64,000 bases of DNA. Source: Bacteroides fragilis. GTDB taxonomy: Bacteria; Bacteroidota; Bacteroidia; Bacteroidales; DTGW01. The stretch spans positions 60,183 to 124,182 of the forward strand of contig CAMDBI010000006.1 of NCBI GenBank assembly GCA_945889005.1. Direction: 5' to 3'. Made by a program: the position numbers and the translations under genes. Below the pieces are notes generated by a model, which was not told where the DNA came from, searched no databases, and saw only the letters and a list, made by a program, of their open reading frames with translations. Of the stretch, positions 7,961 through 17,840 are shown piece after piece (positions within the stretch are counted from its first letter, which is position 1; the number at the start of each line of letters is the position of its first letter).

Positions 7961-8896
7961 ATGAGACTAATACTACTTTCTATATTCTTTTTTGGCTCAT
8001 CAATAATTGGATTTGCACAAACCGCTGGCGAAATGCTAATTCAGGGCAACAATAAATTAGATTCCTACGATTATACCGGAGCAATAAAGGACTTTAACCG
8101 TGCAATAAAACTAAACTCGCAACTATTTGAGGCATACCGTGGTCGTGCTTTAGCAAAATACCTACTTGGCGAAATAGCAGAAGCATCGACCGATATTGAA
8201 AAAGCAATGGTACTGAACGACGATAATGCACAAAATCTATATGTAAAAGGACTTATAGAATCTTCGAAAAAAAAATATAAAGAAGCTATAGACGATTTTG
8301 AAAAAGCACTGAATATCGACAAAAAACACATGGAGGCAATGAGTGGCAAGGTATTGGCGCTTTTCTTCAGTGGTAAAGAAGGAGAAGCCATGCGACTTGT
8401 CGAATCGCAAATAGAAGAAAATACAAACATTGCCTGCCTCTATTATACCCGTGGTCAGCTTTTCGATCTAAAACAAAAGCCCGAAAAAGCCCTAGAAGAT
8501 TTTAACAAATGTTTGGAACTCGATCCAAAATACAATACTTTTAATCTGTACCTCAGTCGTGGAGGAGTTTATAGAATTTTGGAGGAGTACGCCAAAGCCG
8601 ATGAAGATTTAAACAAGGCAATAACATTGGCGCCCAACAATCCGGCTGGTTACAACATAAGGGGCAGCCTGCTATACGCTCAGGGAAATTTTGCCGCCGC
8701 CATTACCGACTTTAACAAAGTACAGGAATTAACCCCCGACAACCCATCGACATTATACAATTTAGGTATGGCTCACCATAAACTTGGCGAAAATACTAAA
8801 GCCTGCGAAAAATTCAGAAAAGCTTGTTCGATGAACTATACAAACGCCTGCAAGATGATTATTCTCAATTGCCAAAATCGAAAACCTGCACAATAA
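7961..8896 (+). CDS. Secreted TPR-repeat protein
   Basis: A 311-residue protein with a cleavable signal peptide (hydrophobic residues 3-18, then FAQTAG) followed almost entirely by tetratricopeptide repeats. Repeat units with the W/L-G-Y-A-F-A-P spacing are visible as AIKDFNRAIKLN, AIDDFEKALNID, ALEDFNKCLELD, ADEDLNKAITLA and AITDFNKVQELT. There are about seven units from residue 20 to 300. TPRs mediate protein-protein contact, and the periplasmic partner is unknown. The last unit ends in a Cys-rich stretch (ACEKFRKACSMNYTNACK). The glycosyltransferase gene starts 21 bases downstream and may share its transcript. Confidence 0.85.
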   Translation: MRLILLSIFFFGSSIIGFAQTAGEMLIQGNNKLDSYDYTGAIKDFNRAIKLNSQLFEAYRGRALAKYLLGEIAEASTDIEKAMVLNDDNAQNLYVKGLIESSKKKYKEAIDDFEKALNIDKKHMEAMSGKVLALFFSGKEGEAMRLVESQIEENTNIACLYYTRGQLFDLKQKPEKALEDFNKCLELDPKYNTFNLYLSRGGVYRILEEYAKADEDLNKAITLAPNNPAGYNIRGSLLYAQGNFAAAITDFNKVQELTPDNPSTLYNLGMAHHKLGENTKACEKFRKACSMNYTNACKMIILNCQNRKPAQ

Positions 8897-8917
8897 AGGC
8901 ATTAAGCCCGACACCAC

Positions 8918-10870
8918 ATGAAACTATCGGTAATTATTGTCAATTATAACGTTAAATACTTTTTAGAACACTGTTTACATTCGGTTTACAAAGCGCTCTC
9001 TGGTATCGAAACAGAGGTATGGGTTGTCGACAACAATTCGGTCGATGGCTCTTGTCAAATGGTCAAAGAAAAGTTTCCTCAAGTGTTGCTAATCGAAAAC
9101 AAAGCCAATACTGGTTTTTCGAAAGCCAACAATCAGGCTATTAGGAAATCTCAAGGAAAATATATTTTACTACTCAACCCCGACACGGTAGTCGAAGAAG
9201 ATACCTTTTCGAAGTGCTGCAAATTCATGGATTCACATCCAGAGGCAGGCGCATTGGGTGTTAAGATGATTGACGGCAAGGGGAACTTTCTGCCCGAATC
9301 CAAAAGAGCGCTTCCTACACCACTGGTTGCTTTTTATAAAATATTTGGCTTCTCAAAAATTTTTCCAAAATCTAAAAAATTTGGTCGTTATCATCTGAGT
9401 TACCTCGACAAAGACAAGAATCATGAGGTGGAAATTTTGGCTGGAGCATTTATGTTTATTCGCAAAGAAACCCTCGATAAGGTTGGTCTTTTAGACGAAG
9501 CGTTTTTTATGTACGGCGAAGATATTGACCTTTCGTATCGCATCATTAAAGGTGGTTACAAAAATTACTACATAGCAGACACCGCTATAATTCACTACAA
9601 AGGCGAAAGTACCAAAAAAAGCAGTGTAAACTACGTACTTGTGTTTTACAATGCCATGCAAATATTTGCACGAAAGCACTTTAGAGGCTCTAATGCCAGC
9701 CTGTATATTCTCATGATTAACTTTGCAATATGGTTTAGAGCCGGAATCGCTATTGGGAGACGGTTTATTAAAACCATACTCTTTCCTGTTGTCGATTTCA
9801 TTGCCATTTTGGTAGGTTTAAACATTATAAAGCACTATTGGAGTTTATATCACTTCGGAAGCATCGACTACTACCCTCCAAACATCGAATTCTTATTTTT
9901 CCCCGCTATTTCGGCATTGTGGCTATCAAGCATCTACCTAACAGGATCTTACTCTAAACCTTACAAACTTTCGAAAACAATTATTGGAATCTTATTTGGA
10001 ACTCTATTTATATTAGCAACATACGCGCTCCTCCCCGACAATTATAGGTTTTCGCGAATGCTTATTATTTTGGGCACATGTTGGACAATTATATCAATAC
10101 TTCTACTCAGAATAATCTATCATTTTTCTCGAATCGATGGCTTTAAACTCAACCATTTGGCGAAAAAGAAAATTGCCATTGTTGGCTTTGTCGACGAAGC
10201 AACACGTGTAGAAAATATTTTAAACGAAACAAGTATACATTCGGAACTGGTCGGCTCTATTTGCCCCAACTTAGATAAAGGCACTCAGTTAGGCTCTATA
10301 GATCAAATTGAAGAATTAATTGAATTGTACAAAGTCGAAGAACTAATCTTTTGTGCAAAAGACATGCCTTCAAAAAATATTATTTCGACCATGTTTCGTT
10401 TGTCGAAACTAGATATCGAATTTAAAATTGCTCCTCCCGAAAGCCTCTCAATTATTGGCAGCAATTCGATAAATACTTCCGGGGAGCTTTATTTGATTGA
10501 CCTCAACTCGATAAACACTCAATCGAACAGAAGAAAAAAACGCTTTTTGGATATTGTTGTTTCTATAATTCTAATAGTGATTTTCCCAATTCTTTTGCTA
10601 ATTGTTCGCTTTAAATTAAACGCTTTATTAAATATTTTGAAAGTACTTGGCGGAAAAAAAACTTGGGTAGGTTACACTCAACATCAACAACAGGAGTCTT
10701 CCGAACTGCCAAAATTAAATCCTTGCATTTTTTCCCCTATCGATAGTTTTAAACATGAACTCAGTGCCGATTCGAAAGAAAAACTCAATTTTTTATATGC
10801 AAAAGATTATAAAATTTCGAACGACATTAACATAATTGCTCGAAACGTGTTATACATTGGAAAAAAATAA
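8918..10870 (+). CDS. GT2 glycosyltransferase fused to degenerate glycosylphosphotransferase region
   Basis: A 650-residue protein in two parts. Residues 1-300 are a family-2 glycosyltransferase: SVIIVNYN near the N-terminus, VVDNNSVDGS, the LLLNPDT metal-binding motif and MYGEDIDLSYR. Residues about 300-400 hold several membrane helices. Residues about 415-515 look like the Rossmann-like nucleotide-binding domain of polyprenyl glycosylphosphotransferases (KKIAIVGF). Residues 535-650 begin like a WcaJ-type sugar transferase (RRKKRFLDIVVS, one membrane helix, later GGKKTWVGY), but the catalytic KFRTM-type region is absent. The C-terminal half is therefore probably non-catalytic. Likely role: surface polysaccharide or lipid-linked glycan synthesis at the inner membrane. 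Confidence 0.82.
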   Translation: MKLSVIIVNYNVKYFLEHCLHSVYKALSGIETEVWVVDNNSVDGSCQMVKEKFPQVLLIENKANTGFSKANNQAIRKSQGKYILLLNPDTVVEEDTFSKCCKFMDSHPEAGALGVKMIDGKGNFLPESKRALPTPLVAFYKIFGFSKIFPKSKKFGRYHLSYLDKDKNHEVEILAGAFMFIRKETLDKVGLLDEAFFMYGEDIDLSYRIIKGGYKNYYIADTAIIHYKGESTKKSSVNYVLVFYNAMQIFARKHFRGSNASLYILMINFAIWFRAGIAIGRRFIKTILFPVVDFIAILVGLNIIKHYWSLYHFGSIDYYPPNIEFLFFPAISALWLSSIYLTGSYSKPYKLSKTIIGILFGTLFILATYALLPDNYRFSRMLIILGTCWTIISILLLRIIYHFSRIDGFKLNHLAKKKIAIVGFVDEATRVENILNETSIHSELVGSICPNLDKGTQLGSIDQIEELIELYKVEELIFCAKDMPSKNIISTMFRLSKLDIEFKIAPPESLSIIGSNSINTSGELYLIDLNSINTQSNRRKKRFLDIVVSIILIVIFPILLLIVRFKLNALLNILKVLGGKKTWVGYTQHQQQESSELPKLNPCIFSPIDSFKHELSADSKEKLNFLYAKDYKISNDINIIARNVLYIGKK

Positions 10871-10886
10871 TCTTTTTATTCAACGT

Positions 10887-12164
10887 ATGCCGCAAACAAC
10901 AGTTAAACTACCTTCTATGGGAGAAGGTATTACCGATGCTACTATAATCAGGTGGCTTGCAAAAGAAGGAGACACCGTTAAATTCGATCAGGTATTGGTC
11001 GAAATTGCTACCGACAAAGTAGATTCAGAAATAACTTCACCAACCGATGGCCTGTTGGTGAAAATTCTAGCTGAAGAAAATACAATGCCTAAAGTAGGTG
11101 AAGTAATTGCTATTATTGTAAGTGGCGAAGATGCTCTGAACCCCGATCTCCTTAATATTTTCAACCAAGAAGCGTCCAATGTAGGTCACGATGCCACATT
11201 TATAAATAAAACCAAATTTTTTTCAGACGAAAACAAAAATGTATTTATTCCACCTTTTATTCGTTTAGCTGCCGAGCAACTAAACATTAGTTTCGAAGAA
11301 ATAATGGCATTGCATAAGGGTATCCCCAACAAAATACTTACAAAAAATGACTTGCTCGATTATATTGAATTTCGAAAACCACAGATTAATGTGTCTACAA
11401 TTGCTCCTACACCAATAAAAAAAGCTGAAAAACAACCAGTAATACCTGAAAGCGACGAATACACCATTGGCGAAATGAGCCGAATGCGGAAAATAATTTC
11501 GAGCCGCATGAAAGACTCCGTAAATACTGCCCCACATGTTACCTCGTTTATTGAATGCGATGTAACAGACTTAGTGCTCTGGTTTGGCAAAAATCGCAAA
11601 ACATTTGACGAACGAAATGGCTTCAAGCTGACCATGTCGGCATTTTTTATCGATGCAGTAGCACAAACACTCAAACAATACCCCGAGGTAAACGCCAGTA
11701 TTAAAGGTGAATATATTCTTTACAAAAAGCCTATTAATATTGGTTTTGCTGTAATGCTCGACAACAACGAGCTAATTGTTCCAGTTATTAAAAATGCCGA
11801 TCAACTTTCGCTGCAAGGTGTTGGTCAACGCTTGCTAGAACTAACAACCAACGCCCGCGAAAACAATCTTCAGGCTATTGACATACAAGGCAGTACATTT
11901 ACCATTACCAATCTGGGTCGTTTTGGAACTTTAACCGGTACACCCATAATCAACCAACCCGACTCAGCCATTATGGCATTTGGAGCCATTATCAAAAAAC
12001 CTGCAGTTGTCAATGTCGACGGACAACTAACAATTGGCATACGCGATATTATAATGCTTTCGCACACCTACGACCACCGCATTATCGATGGAGGCTTGGG
12101 AGGACGCTTTCTGAAATCTGTTTCGGACTATTTGACAAACTTTAAAGGCGATATGTTTTTATAA
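10887..12164 (+). CDS. 2-oxoacid dehydrogenase E2 (dihydrolipoamide acyltransferase)
   Basis: A 425-residue E2 subunit. One lipoyl domain spans residues 1-80 with the lipoylated K44 in ATDKVDSE. A peripheral-subunit-binding domain follows (about 112-150, FIPPFIRLAAEQL). The acyltransferase core runs from about 195 to 425, with the catalytic H397 in DHRIIDGG. The order is typical of single-lipoyl E2 proteins of branched-chain or mixed 2-oxoacid dehydrogenase complexes. No E1 or E3 gene is nearby, so substrate choice (branched-chain, pyruvate or 2-oxoglutarate) is open. The ATG at 10887 was chosen because MPQTTVKLPSMGEG is the standard lipoyl-domain start. The longer frame upstream overlaps the preceding gene. 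Confidence 0.92.
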   Translation: MPQTTVKLPSMGEGITDATIIRWLAKEGDTVKFDQVLVEIATDKVDSEITSPTDGLLVKILAEENTMPKVGEVIAIIVSGEDALNPDLLNIFNQEASNVGHDATFINKTKFFSDENKNVFIPPFIRLAAEQLNISFEEIMALHKGIPNKILTKNDLLDYIEFRKPQINVSTIAPTPIKKAEKQPVIPESDEYTIGEMSRMRKIISSRMKDSVNTAPHVTSFIECDVTDLVLWFGKNRKTFDERNGFKLTMSAFFIDAVAQTLKQYPEVNASIKGEYILYKKPINIGFAVMLDNNELIVPVIKNADQLSLQGVGQRLLELTTNARENNLQAIDIQGSTFTITNLGRFGTLTGTPIINQPDSAIMAFGAIIKKPAVVNVDGQLTIGIRDIIMLSHTYDHRIIDGGLGGRFLKSVSDYLTNFKGDMFL

Positions 12165-12234
12165 AGAAAGTGTCAATAAAAAAACAAACTAATAAATTAT
12201 TAGCTAAAACTTTATAAAATACAAGTGTTTTTAA

Positions 12235-12242
12235 TACATTTG
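12235..12242 (+). promoter_or_regulatory. Probable -7 box (TACATTTG) upstream of the 1030-residue gene
   Basis: TACATTTG matches TAnnTTTG 45 bases before the ATG at 12288, in the 123-bp gap after the E2 gene. Confidence 0.42.
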
Positions 12243-12287
12243 TTTTTTTAAATTTCTAATTGTAAATAATTTTAGCCAAAACCCTAT

Positions 12288-15200
12288 ATGAGAATCCTGT
12301 TTATCCTGTTTATCTTGTTATTAATCTGCACTAAACTCTTTGGACAATTTGGCGAAGGTGAAAAAGAAAAAAAACAACGGGATCAACTGTTAGAGGCCGA
12401 ATCGTATTTTTATTATGAGGAATTTAGCGAAGCCTTACCTTTATATTTAAAACTAAAAAAACAATATCCAGACAATTATAATTTACTTTACAAAATTGGA
12501 GTTTGTTATCTCAACATTCCTTACGAAAAAGACAATGCTATTTCGTATCTCGAAAAAGCCATTCAAAATACTACCGTTTCGTACAAAACAGATAATATTA
12601 ACGAGACCCGCGCTCCACTGGAAGCTTGGTTTTACTTGGGCAATGCTTACCGCATCAACAACCGATTCGACGACGCATCGAAAATGTATAACAAATTCAA
12701 AGAGCTTGTTAGCTCCAAAGTGTACAATACAGAATTGGTCGACCAACAACTCGATGCTGTTGAAGCATACTTTTCATTATCGAAACGACCTGTTTACTTC
12801 GATACCGAGAATTTGGGCGACCGCTTAAACTCAAAATTTTCGGACTTCAATGCTGTAGTTACTCCTAACGAAGACATAATCGTATATAACCAAAAGCAGC
12901 AGTTTTACGATGCGTTGTTATTCTCGGTCAAAATGAATGGCAAATGGCTTCCCCCTATTAATATTATTCCTGAACTTGGTGTCGATGGCGATGTATTTGC
13001 AACATCAATTTCTTCGGATGGTACAGAATTGTACCTTTACCGTAGCGACGAATTCGATGGAAATATATATGTCTCGAAATTCAGAAGAGGAAAATGGACT
13101 CCCATAAAGAAGCTTAACGAGTTTATCAATACAAAATATTGGGAGTCACATGCCAGCATTTCGTACGATGGCAAAACTCTGTATTTTACTTCGAACCGTA
13201 AAGGGGGGGTTGGAAACCTCGATATTTACAAGGCTACACGCATCAATGGCGACAATTGGCTTAAACCCGAAAATCTTGGAAGCGAAATAAACACCAAGTA
13301 TAATGAAGAAACCCCATTTATAGCTGAAGATAGTAAAACACTATATTTTAGCTCTTATGGGCATTACAATATGGGCGGGTACGATGTCTTTTACTCAAGT
13401 CTACTCGATGACAAAACCTGGTCAACTCCGCTCAATATTGGCTATCCACTCAACAGCCCCGACGACGATTTGTTTTTTCAACCTATCAAAAATGGTCAAT
13501 TTGCATACCTTTCGAAATACTACCCAGGCAACGAAGGCCGAAACGACATTTACCGCTACGAAATATATTCGGGACAACACCCTCGTAAATTTAAACTAAA
13601 GCTTTTTGCAGGTTTCAAAGATTTACGACAAATCCCTTCCAATATAAAAGTTACGATTTTAAAAAACGATTCCCGCGATACCATCGCCAGTTTCAATATA
13701 GATCCGTTAAAAGCTAAAGCCGAGCATAAAGTATATGCCGGAAACTATCAAATTGTGTTCGAAGGAACCGACTTTATTAAAACAACTGAAAACATCAGTA
13801 TTGCCGACAAACAATCCAATTCAGAAATTCAAATTACTGCACATCTCAAACCTAATATTATTGAAAAAAACCCAACCGAAGAACCCAATTTAGAAAATAA
13901 AACTCCAATTGTTAATCCTATTCAATTTGAGAAAAGCTTTTTCAAACTTAATGGCATAGGAAATGTTGCAATTCCATTGGATATAGCTCCGGGAACTATA
14001 TTGGCTGTTACAATTCTGAAAAATGGAGTTCAATATGCAAGCGAAGAATTTGTTGTTGATAAAGAAAATTTCATTTACAATGTTAATATTGGTTCCGAAG
14101 GTACATATACCGTAAAATTTAATGCAACATTGCCCGACAAATCGATGCAAACTGGCGAAGTAACTATTATTGCCATTGCCGAAAGCATAGTTGCTGATGC
14201 TACTTTTACTCCCGAACAAGAAATTTTACTTCAAGAATATATTGATAATCTTACTCTTTTTGGGCAAGGTAACTTGTTAAAAGTATTGCAAAACCTCGAT
14301 TTGAAGAAAGAAGGAATACGATCGATCGACGATCTTATTGCGTATCTCAAAGACAAAGGTCAATACAGCGGCTACTCTCCTGCCGATGTCGACAAGCTCA
14401 TTAATGCTTGCTCAATACAATTGGCCTTATCGGCACAACATATGTTCAATGCGCTCAACGAAGCAGGCGATAACAATGTAAAACTTTTATTGAAAAATTC
14501 AGTTAATTTAACTTCTCCGACTGCTCTTATCAATTCATTGTTAATTGCATCTGCTACAAATGCTGCTTTACAATCGTCGTTGCTTATTGCATTGGCACAA
14601 CTTGCCGATCCCGGATCGCTTTTCTATGCTACAAAGTCATTATCTGCCATCGGAAATGCCGATTTGAAAGAATTTTTAAGCTCTTTTGATCCTTCTCAAT
14701 ACAATATAAAAAATGCTTCTGATTTGTATAGCTACATTTTAAATCCCGAAAATAACCTGAATATTCCTGTTATTGATGTGGTCAACTCCCTTGGTTTGTT
14801 ATTTGCTGCAACAACCCCTTCTCTTGCATTATTTGTCGAATCATTATCGACCAATAGCAACAATTCGAATTTAACAAACCTATTGAATACTATAGACTTA
14901 TCGACATTAAACATAAATGATGCTAATCAACTACAACAGTATTTATTAGAAAATAGTGAAAAACTTAACATCGGTCTTTCCCAACTTGCAATTGCCATTA
15001 TACACGCAAGAACTAACGAGTCTTTCAAGAATGTTTCAAATAGCTTCAATTTGCTTTCGTCGGAACCGTTGAGCAACTTCCTCTTGAAATCCGATCTTTC
15101 CGAAAACAACGTTTTTGATATTGAAAATTATGCTCGTTTCTTAGACAACCATACAAAATCCGGAAATTATAATCAAAGCGAGCTTATACGGTTAATGGCT

Positions 15201-15380
15201 ATTTCTGCCAATGCACAGCTAAGCAATTTCAACAATCAATTGCAAAAACTATCAGATCAGAATCCTGTATTTGCTTGGGGAAACAGGCTCATATATTCTG
15301 GAGCTCTTGTATTGACAGTCATCTTACTACTTATCATCGTCCTAATTCGGAGAAAAAAGAAAAAGAAAAAAGAAATTTAA
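12288..15380 (+). CDS. Large TPR/PD40 protein with C-terminal helical repeats and tail anchor
   Basis: A 1030-residue protein. A signal peptide (residues 1-20) is followed by TPR-like helices (about 30-165), then PD40/WD40-like beta-propeller strands (about 165-445; motifs ISSDGTELYLY, YDGKTLYFTSNR, EDSKTLYFSS). A beta-sandwich-like stretch follows (about 445-640). Residues about 660-990 contain four diverged copies of a roughly 65-residue helical unit, starting near 663, 792, 861 and 927. A single membrane helix (about 1000-1020) and a Lys/Arg tail end the chain. TPR plus PD40 resembles PorE of the T9SS, but the OmpA peptidoglycan-binding domain is absent and a C-terminal anchor takes its place. 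The topology suggests a periplasmic protein held in the inner membrane. Function unknown. Confidence 0.85.
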   Translation: MRILFILFILLLICTKLFGQFGEGEKEKKQRDQLLEAESYFYYEEFSEALPLYLKLKKQYPDNYNLLYKIGVCYLNIPYEKDNAISYLEKAIQNTTVSYKTDNINETRAPLEAWFYLGNAYRINNRFDDASKMYNKFKELVSSKVYNTELVDQQLDAVEAYFSLSKRPVYFDTENLGDRLNSKFSDFNAVVTPNEDIIVYNQKQQFYDALLFSVKMNGKWLPPINIIPELGVDGDVFATSISSDGTELYLYRSDEFDGNIYVSKFRRGKWTPIKKLNEFINTKYWESHASISYDGKTLYFTSNRKGGVGNLDIYKATRINGDNWLKPENLGSEINTKYNEETPFIAEDSKTLYFSSYGHYNMGGYDVFYSSLLDDKTWSTPLNIGYPLNSPDDDLFFQPIKNGQFAYLSKYYPGNEGRNDIYRYEIYSGQHPRKFKLKLFAGFKDLRQIPSNIKVTILKNDSRDTIASFNIDPLKAKAEHKVYAGNYQIVFEGTDFIKTTENISIADKQSNSEIQITAHLKPNIIEKNPTEEPNLENKTPIVNPIQFEKSFFKLNGIGNVAIPLDIAPGTILAVTILKNGVQYASEEFVVDKENFIYNVNIGSEGTYTVKFNATLPDKSMQTGEVTIIAIAESIVADATFTPEQEILLQEYIDNLTLFGQGNLLKVLQNLDLKKEGIRSIDDLIAYLKDKGQYSGYSPADVDKLINACSIQLALSAQHMFNALNEAGDNNVKLLLKNSVNLTSPTALINSLLIASATNAALQSSLLIALAQLADPGSLFYATKSLSAIGNADLKEFLSSFDPSQYNIKNASDLYSYILNPENNLNIPVIDVVNSLGLLFAATTPSLALFVESLSTNSNNSNLTNLLNTIDLSTLNINDANQLQQYLLENSEKLNIGLSQLAIAIIHARTNESFKNVSNSFNLLSSEPLSNFLLKSDLSENNVFDIENYARFLDNHTKSGNYNQSELIRLMAISANAQLSNFNNQLQKLSDQNPVFAWGNRLIYSGALVLTVILLLIIVLIRRKKKKKKEI

Positions 15381-15426
15381 CTTAATAGAAATCCTTTTTT
15401 TCTATGTGAAATAGCAAAGAAATTAA

Positions 15427-15434
15427 TACATTTG
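15427..15434 (+). promoter_or_regulatory. Probable -7 box (TACATTTG) upstream of acpH
   Basis: TACATTTG lies 21 bases before the ATG at 15456 and overlaps an in-frame TTG at 15432. This argues that the TTG is not used as a start. Confidence 0.45.
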
Positions 15435-15455
15435 AAAGAAACAGATTGTAAACAA

Positions 15456-16058
15456 ATGAATTTCCTTGCACATATTTATCTTTCAAAAAACTCGAACGAT
15501 ATAACTATTGGTAACTTTATTGCCGATTATGTTAAAGGGAGTGAGTTTAACAAATATCCCAAGGGAATCAAAAATGGCATTCTTCTGCACCGGAAAATCG
15601 ATTATTTTACAGATAATCACACGATAGTAAAAGAAGACAAGAAATTATTTGCCGGTCGATATCATAAATATGCCGGTGTTATTACCGATATACTATACGA
15701 CCACTTTTTGGCTGTAAACTGGAATCACTTCTCCGAATTCGATTTCGATATGTATATTGCCAATGTCTATGACCTGCTCGAACAAAATATAAAAATTGTA
15801 CCTGATCCGATGCAGCAAATCATACCTCGTTTTATCAAAAACAATTGGTTAAAAGCATATCAAACACCCGAAGGTATAAAAAGTGTATTTATAGGAATGA
15901 GCAAATCTACTTCACTACCCGACGAAACCGACTATGCCATGCACATATTTAATAATCACTACAATGAATTGAAACATCATTTTCATCAATTTTTCCCTTC
16001 ACTGGTCGATTATATTGATTCAGAAACTTTAAAACTAGAGGAAGAAAATCTTCGGTAA
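15456..16058 (+). CDS. acpH: Acyl carrier protein phosphodiesterase (DUF479)
   Basis: A 200-residue protein of the AcpH family, metal-dependent HD-like phosphodiesterases that remove 4'-phosphopantetheine from acyl carrier protein. The hallmark N-terminus MNFLAHIYLS is present. It is followed by GNFIADYVKG, the LHRKID segment and DILYDHFLA, which carry the His/Asp residues expected to bind metal. Length is close to the E. coli enzyme. The ATG at 15456 fits both the family start and the promoter position. It is convergent with yifB and stands alone. Confidence 0.9.
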   Translation: MNFLAHIYLSKNSNDITIGNFIADYVKGSEFNKYPKGIKNGILLHRKIDYFTDNHTIVKEDKKLFAGRYHKYAGVITDILYDHFLAVNWNHFSEFDFDMYIANVYDLLEQNIKIVPDPMQQIIPRFIKNNWLKAYQTPEGIKSVFIGMSKSTSLPDETDYAMHIFNNHYNELKHHFHQFFPSLVDYIDSETLKLEEENLR

Positions 16059-16147
16059 TTGTCGCTCAAATAATATTACCGAATTAAATGAATATCTCAA
16101 AAACACTATTTTTCATTAGTCATTTGTAATCAGTCATTAGCCATTTT

Positions 16148-17686
16148 TTACCCTGCCCAACCTTCTCTATCCAAACTTCGGTACTGAATAGCTTCTGCCA
16201 AATGAGAAGGCAGTATCGAGGGCGATTGCTCTAAGTCGGCAATGGTTCGCGATACTTTCAATATACGATCGTAAGCTCGTGCCGAAAGACCAAGCTTTTC
16301 CATGGCGTTTTTGAGCAAGGCTTGCCCTGCCGAGTCGACAACACAGTGCTTGTGCAAAAGCTTCGAGCTCATTTGAGCATTGCAATGTATACCCGACAAA
16401 TCTTTAAATCGATCGGCCTGAACTTGACGTGCCGTTGTAACACGTTTGCGAATATCGGCACTTGTTTCGGAGCTTTTTGCTTCAGAAAGTTTGTTGAACG
16501 GTACAGGAACCACCTCGAGGTGTATGTCGATACGATCCAATAATGGACCCGATATTTTGTTTAAGTACTTCTGAACTATACCCGGTGAGCAAACACAATC
16601 TTTCTCGGGATGGTTAAAATACCCACAAGGACAAGGATTCATAGATGCCACCAGCATAAACGATGCCGGGTATTCGATGCTAAATTTGGCTCGCGAAATG
16701 GTAATCTGCCTATCCTCAAGCGGTTGACGCATAACTTCTAAAACTGTTCTTTTAAATTCGGGCAACTCGTCGAGAAACAGCACCCCATTGTGAGCCAGCG
16801 ATATTTCGCCGGGTTGGGGAAATGTGCCGCCACCAACTAGTGCAACATCGGAAATAGTGTGGTGTGGCGATCTGTATGGCCTACGCGTAATGAGCGAAGT
16901 ATCTTTGGCAATACGTCCAGCAACAGAATGTATTTTAGTAGTTTCAAGTGCTTCATCGATAGTCAATGGGGGCAATATGCTTGCAATACGCTTGGCTAGC
17001 ATGGTCTTACCAGCTCCAGGAGGGCCAATCATAATAATGTTGTGCCCTCCTGCTGCCGCTATTTCGAGTGCCCGTTTTACATTCTCCTGACCTTTAACGT
17101 CGCTAAAATCTACATCGTAATTACTGGCATGTGTACTAAATTCTTCCTGAGTATTTATTATAGTAGGCTCTATTGGCTTATTACCATTCAGAAAATCAAT
17201 AACTTGTTTCAAATTTTCGACCCCAAGTACTTCAAATCCTTCCACTACAGCCGCTTCGCGAGCATTGGTCGATGGCAATATCATTCCTTTAAAACCTTCT
17301 TCGCGGGCTTTAAGAGCTATAGGCAAAACACCTTTTACAGGTTGCAAGCCACCATCTAGGCTCAATTCGCCCATAATAACATATTTGTCGATTAGGTCAG
17401 CTTTTATTTGTTCGTCGCCTGCCAAGATACCTATTGCAAGTGGCAAATCGTATGCCGAACCTTCTTTGCGAATATCGGCAGGAGCCATATTGATTACAAT
17501 TTTACGCCCCGGAAGCCTATAACCATTTGTTTTTAATGCCGAATCGATACGTTGTTGGCTCTCTTTAACAGCACTATCGGGCAAACCAACTAAGAAAAAA
17601 TTTATTCCCTGCGAAATATTGACTTCGATAGTAACTGTTGTGGCATTAATGCCATATACTGCACTTCCATAGGTTTTTACAAGCAT
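16148..17686 (-). CDS. YifB/ComM-family Mg-chelatase-like AAA+ ATPase
   Basis: A 512-residue protein. The N-terminal Lon-like S5-fold domain (residues 1-165) begins [13 protein letters not shown]. The AAA+ domain follows with Walker A GPPGAGKT near residue 219 and Walker [11 protein letters not shown] cysteine cluster [17 protein letters not shown] lies after it. The C-terminal Mg_chelatase_C domain ends [20 protein letters not shown]. ComM is a hexameric helicase that promotes branch migration during natural transformation in Vibrio. The role in Bacteroidota is not established. It is complete and of normal length. Confidence 0.92.
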   Translation of the reverse strand: MLVKTYGSAVYGINATTVTIEVNISQGINFFLVGLPDSAVKESQQRIDSALKTNGYRLPGRKIVINMAPADIRKEGSAYDLPLAIGILAGDEQIKADLIDKYVIMGELSLDGGLQPVKGVLPIALKAREEGFKGMILPSTNAREAAVVEGFEVLGVENLKQVIDFLNGNKPIEPTIINTQEEFSTHASNYDVDFSDVKGQENVKRALEIAAAGGHNIIMIGPPGAGKTMLAKRIASILPPLTIDEALETTKIHSVAGRIAKDTSLITRRPYRSPHHTISDVALVGGGTFPQPGEISLAHNGVLFLDELPEFKRTVLEVMRQPLEDRQITISRAKFSIEYPASFMLVASMNPCPCGYFNHPEKDCVCSPGIVQKYLNKISGPLLDRIDIHLEVVPVPFNKLSEAKSSETSADIRKRVTTARQVQADRFKDLSGIHCNAQMSSKLLHKHCVVDSAGQALLKNAMEKLGLSARAYDRILKVSRTIADLEQSPSILPSHLAEAIQYRSLDREGWAG

Positions 17687-17721
17687 GTTTATTATTTTAA
17701 TAGTCTTTTTTAATATTTGGA

Positions 17722-17802
17722 CTAAAGCCCATAATCATCTATTATTATATTGCCGTAGGTTTAAACCAACGGCAATGAAAAATAATATTTACTAGGCTTT
17801 AG
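17722..17802 (-). repeat. Nested palindromic repeat upstream of yifB (REP-like)
   Basis: An outer stem, CTAAAGCC at 17722-17729 with GGCTTTAG at 17795-17802, encloses an almost perfect palindrome at 17751-17774 (TGCCGTaGGTTTAAACCaACGGCA). The element fills most of the 154-bp gap between the alanine dehydrogenase stop and the yifB start. It codes for nothing and has no T-tract, so it looks like a dispersed repeat rather than a plain terminator. Confidence 0.6.
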
Positions 17803-17840
17803 ACATAAAAATTATGTAAAAATTTATAACCATTTGCTTT

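Noticed and set aside
10836..10886. Upstream TTG start for the E2 gene
   Set aside because: It overlaps the glycosyltransferase gene and precedes the standard lipoyl-domain N-terminus by 17 unrelated residues.
16110..16147. Repeated CATTAGTCATT/AGTCATTAGCCATT sequence, with a similar stretch at 52921-52942
   Set aside because: Short low-complexity similarity. It could be a minor dispersed repeat, but two partial copies are not enough to define it.
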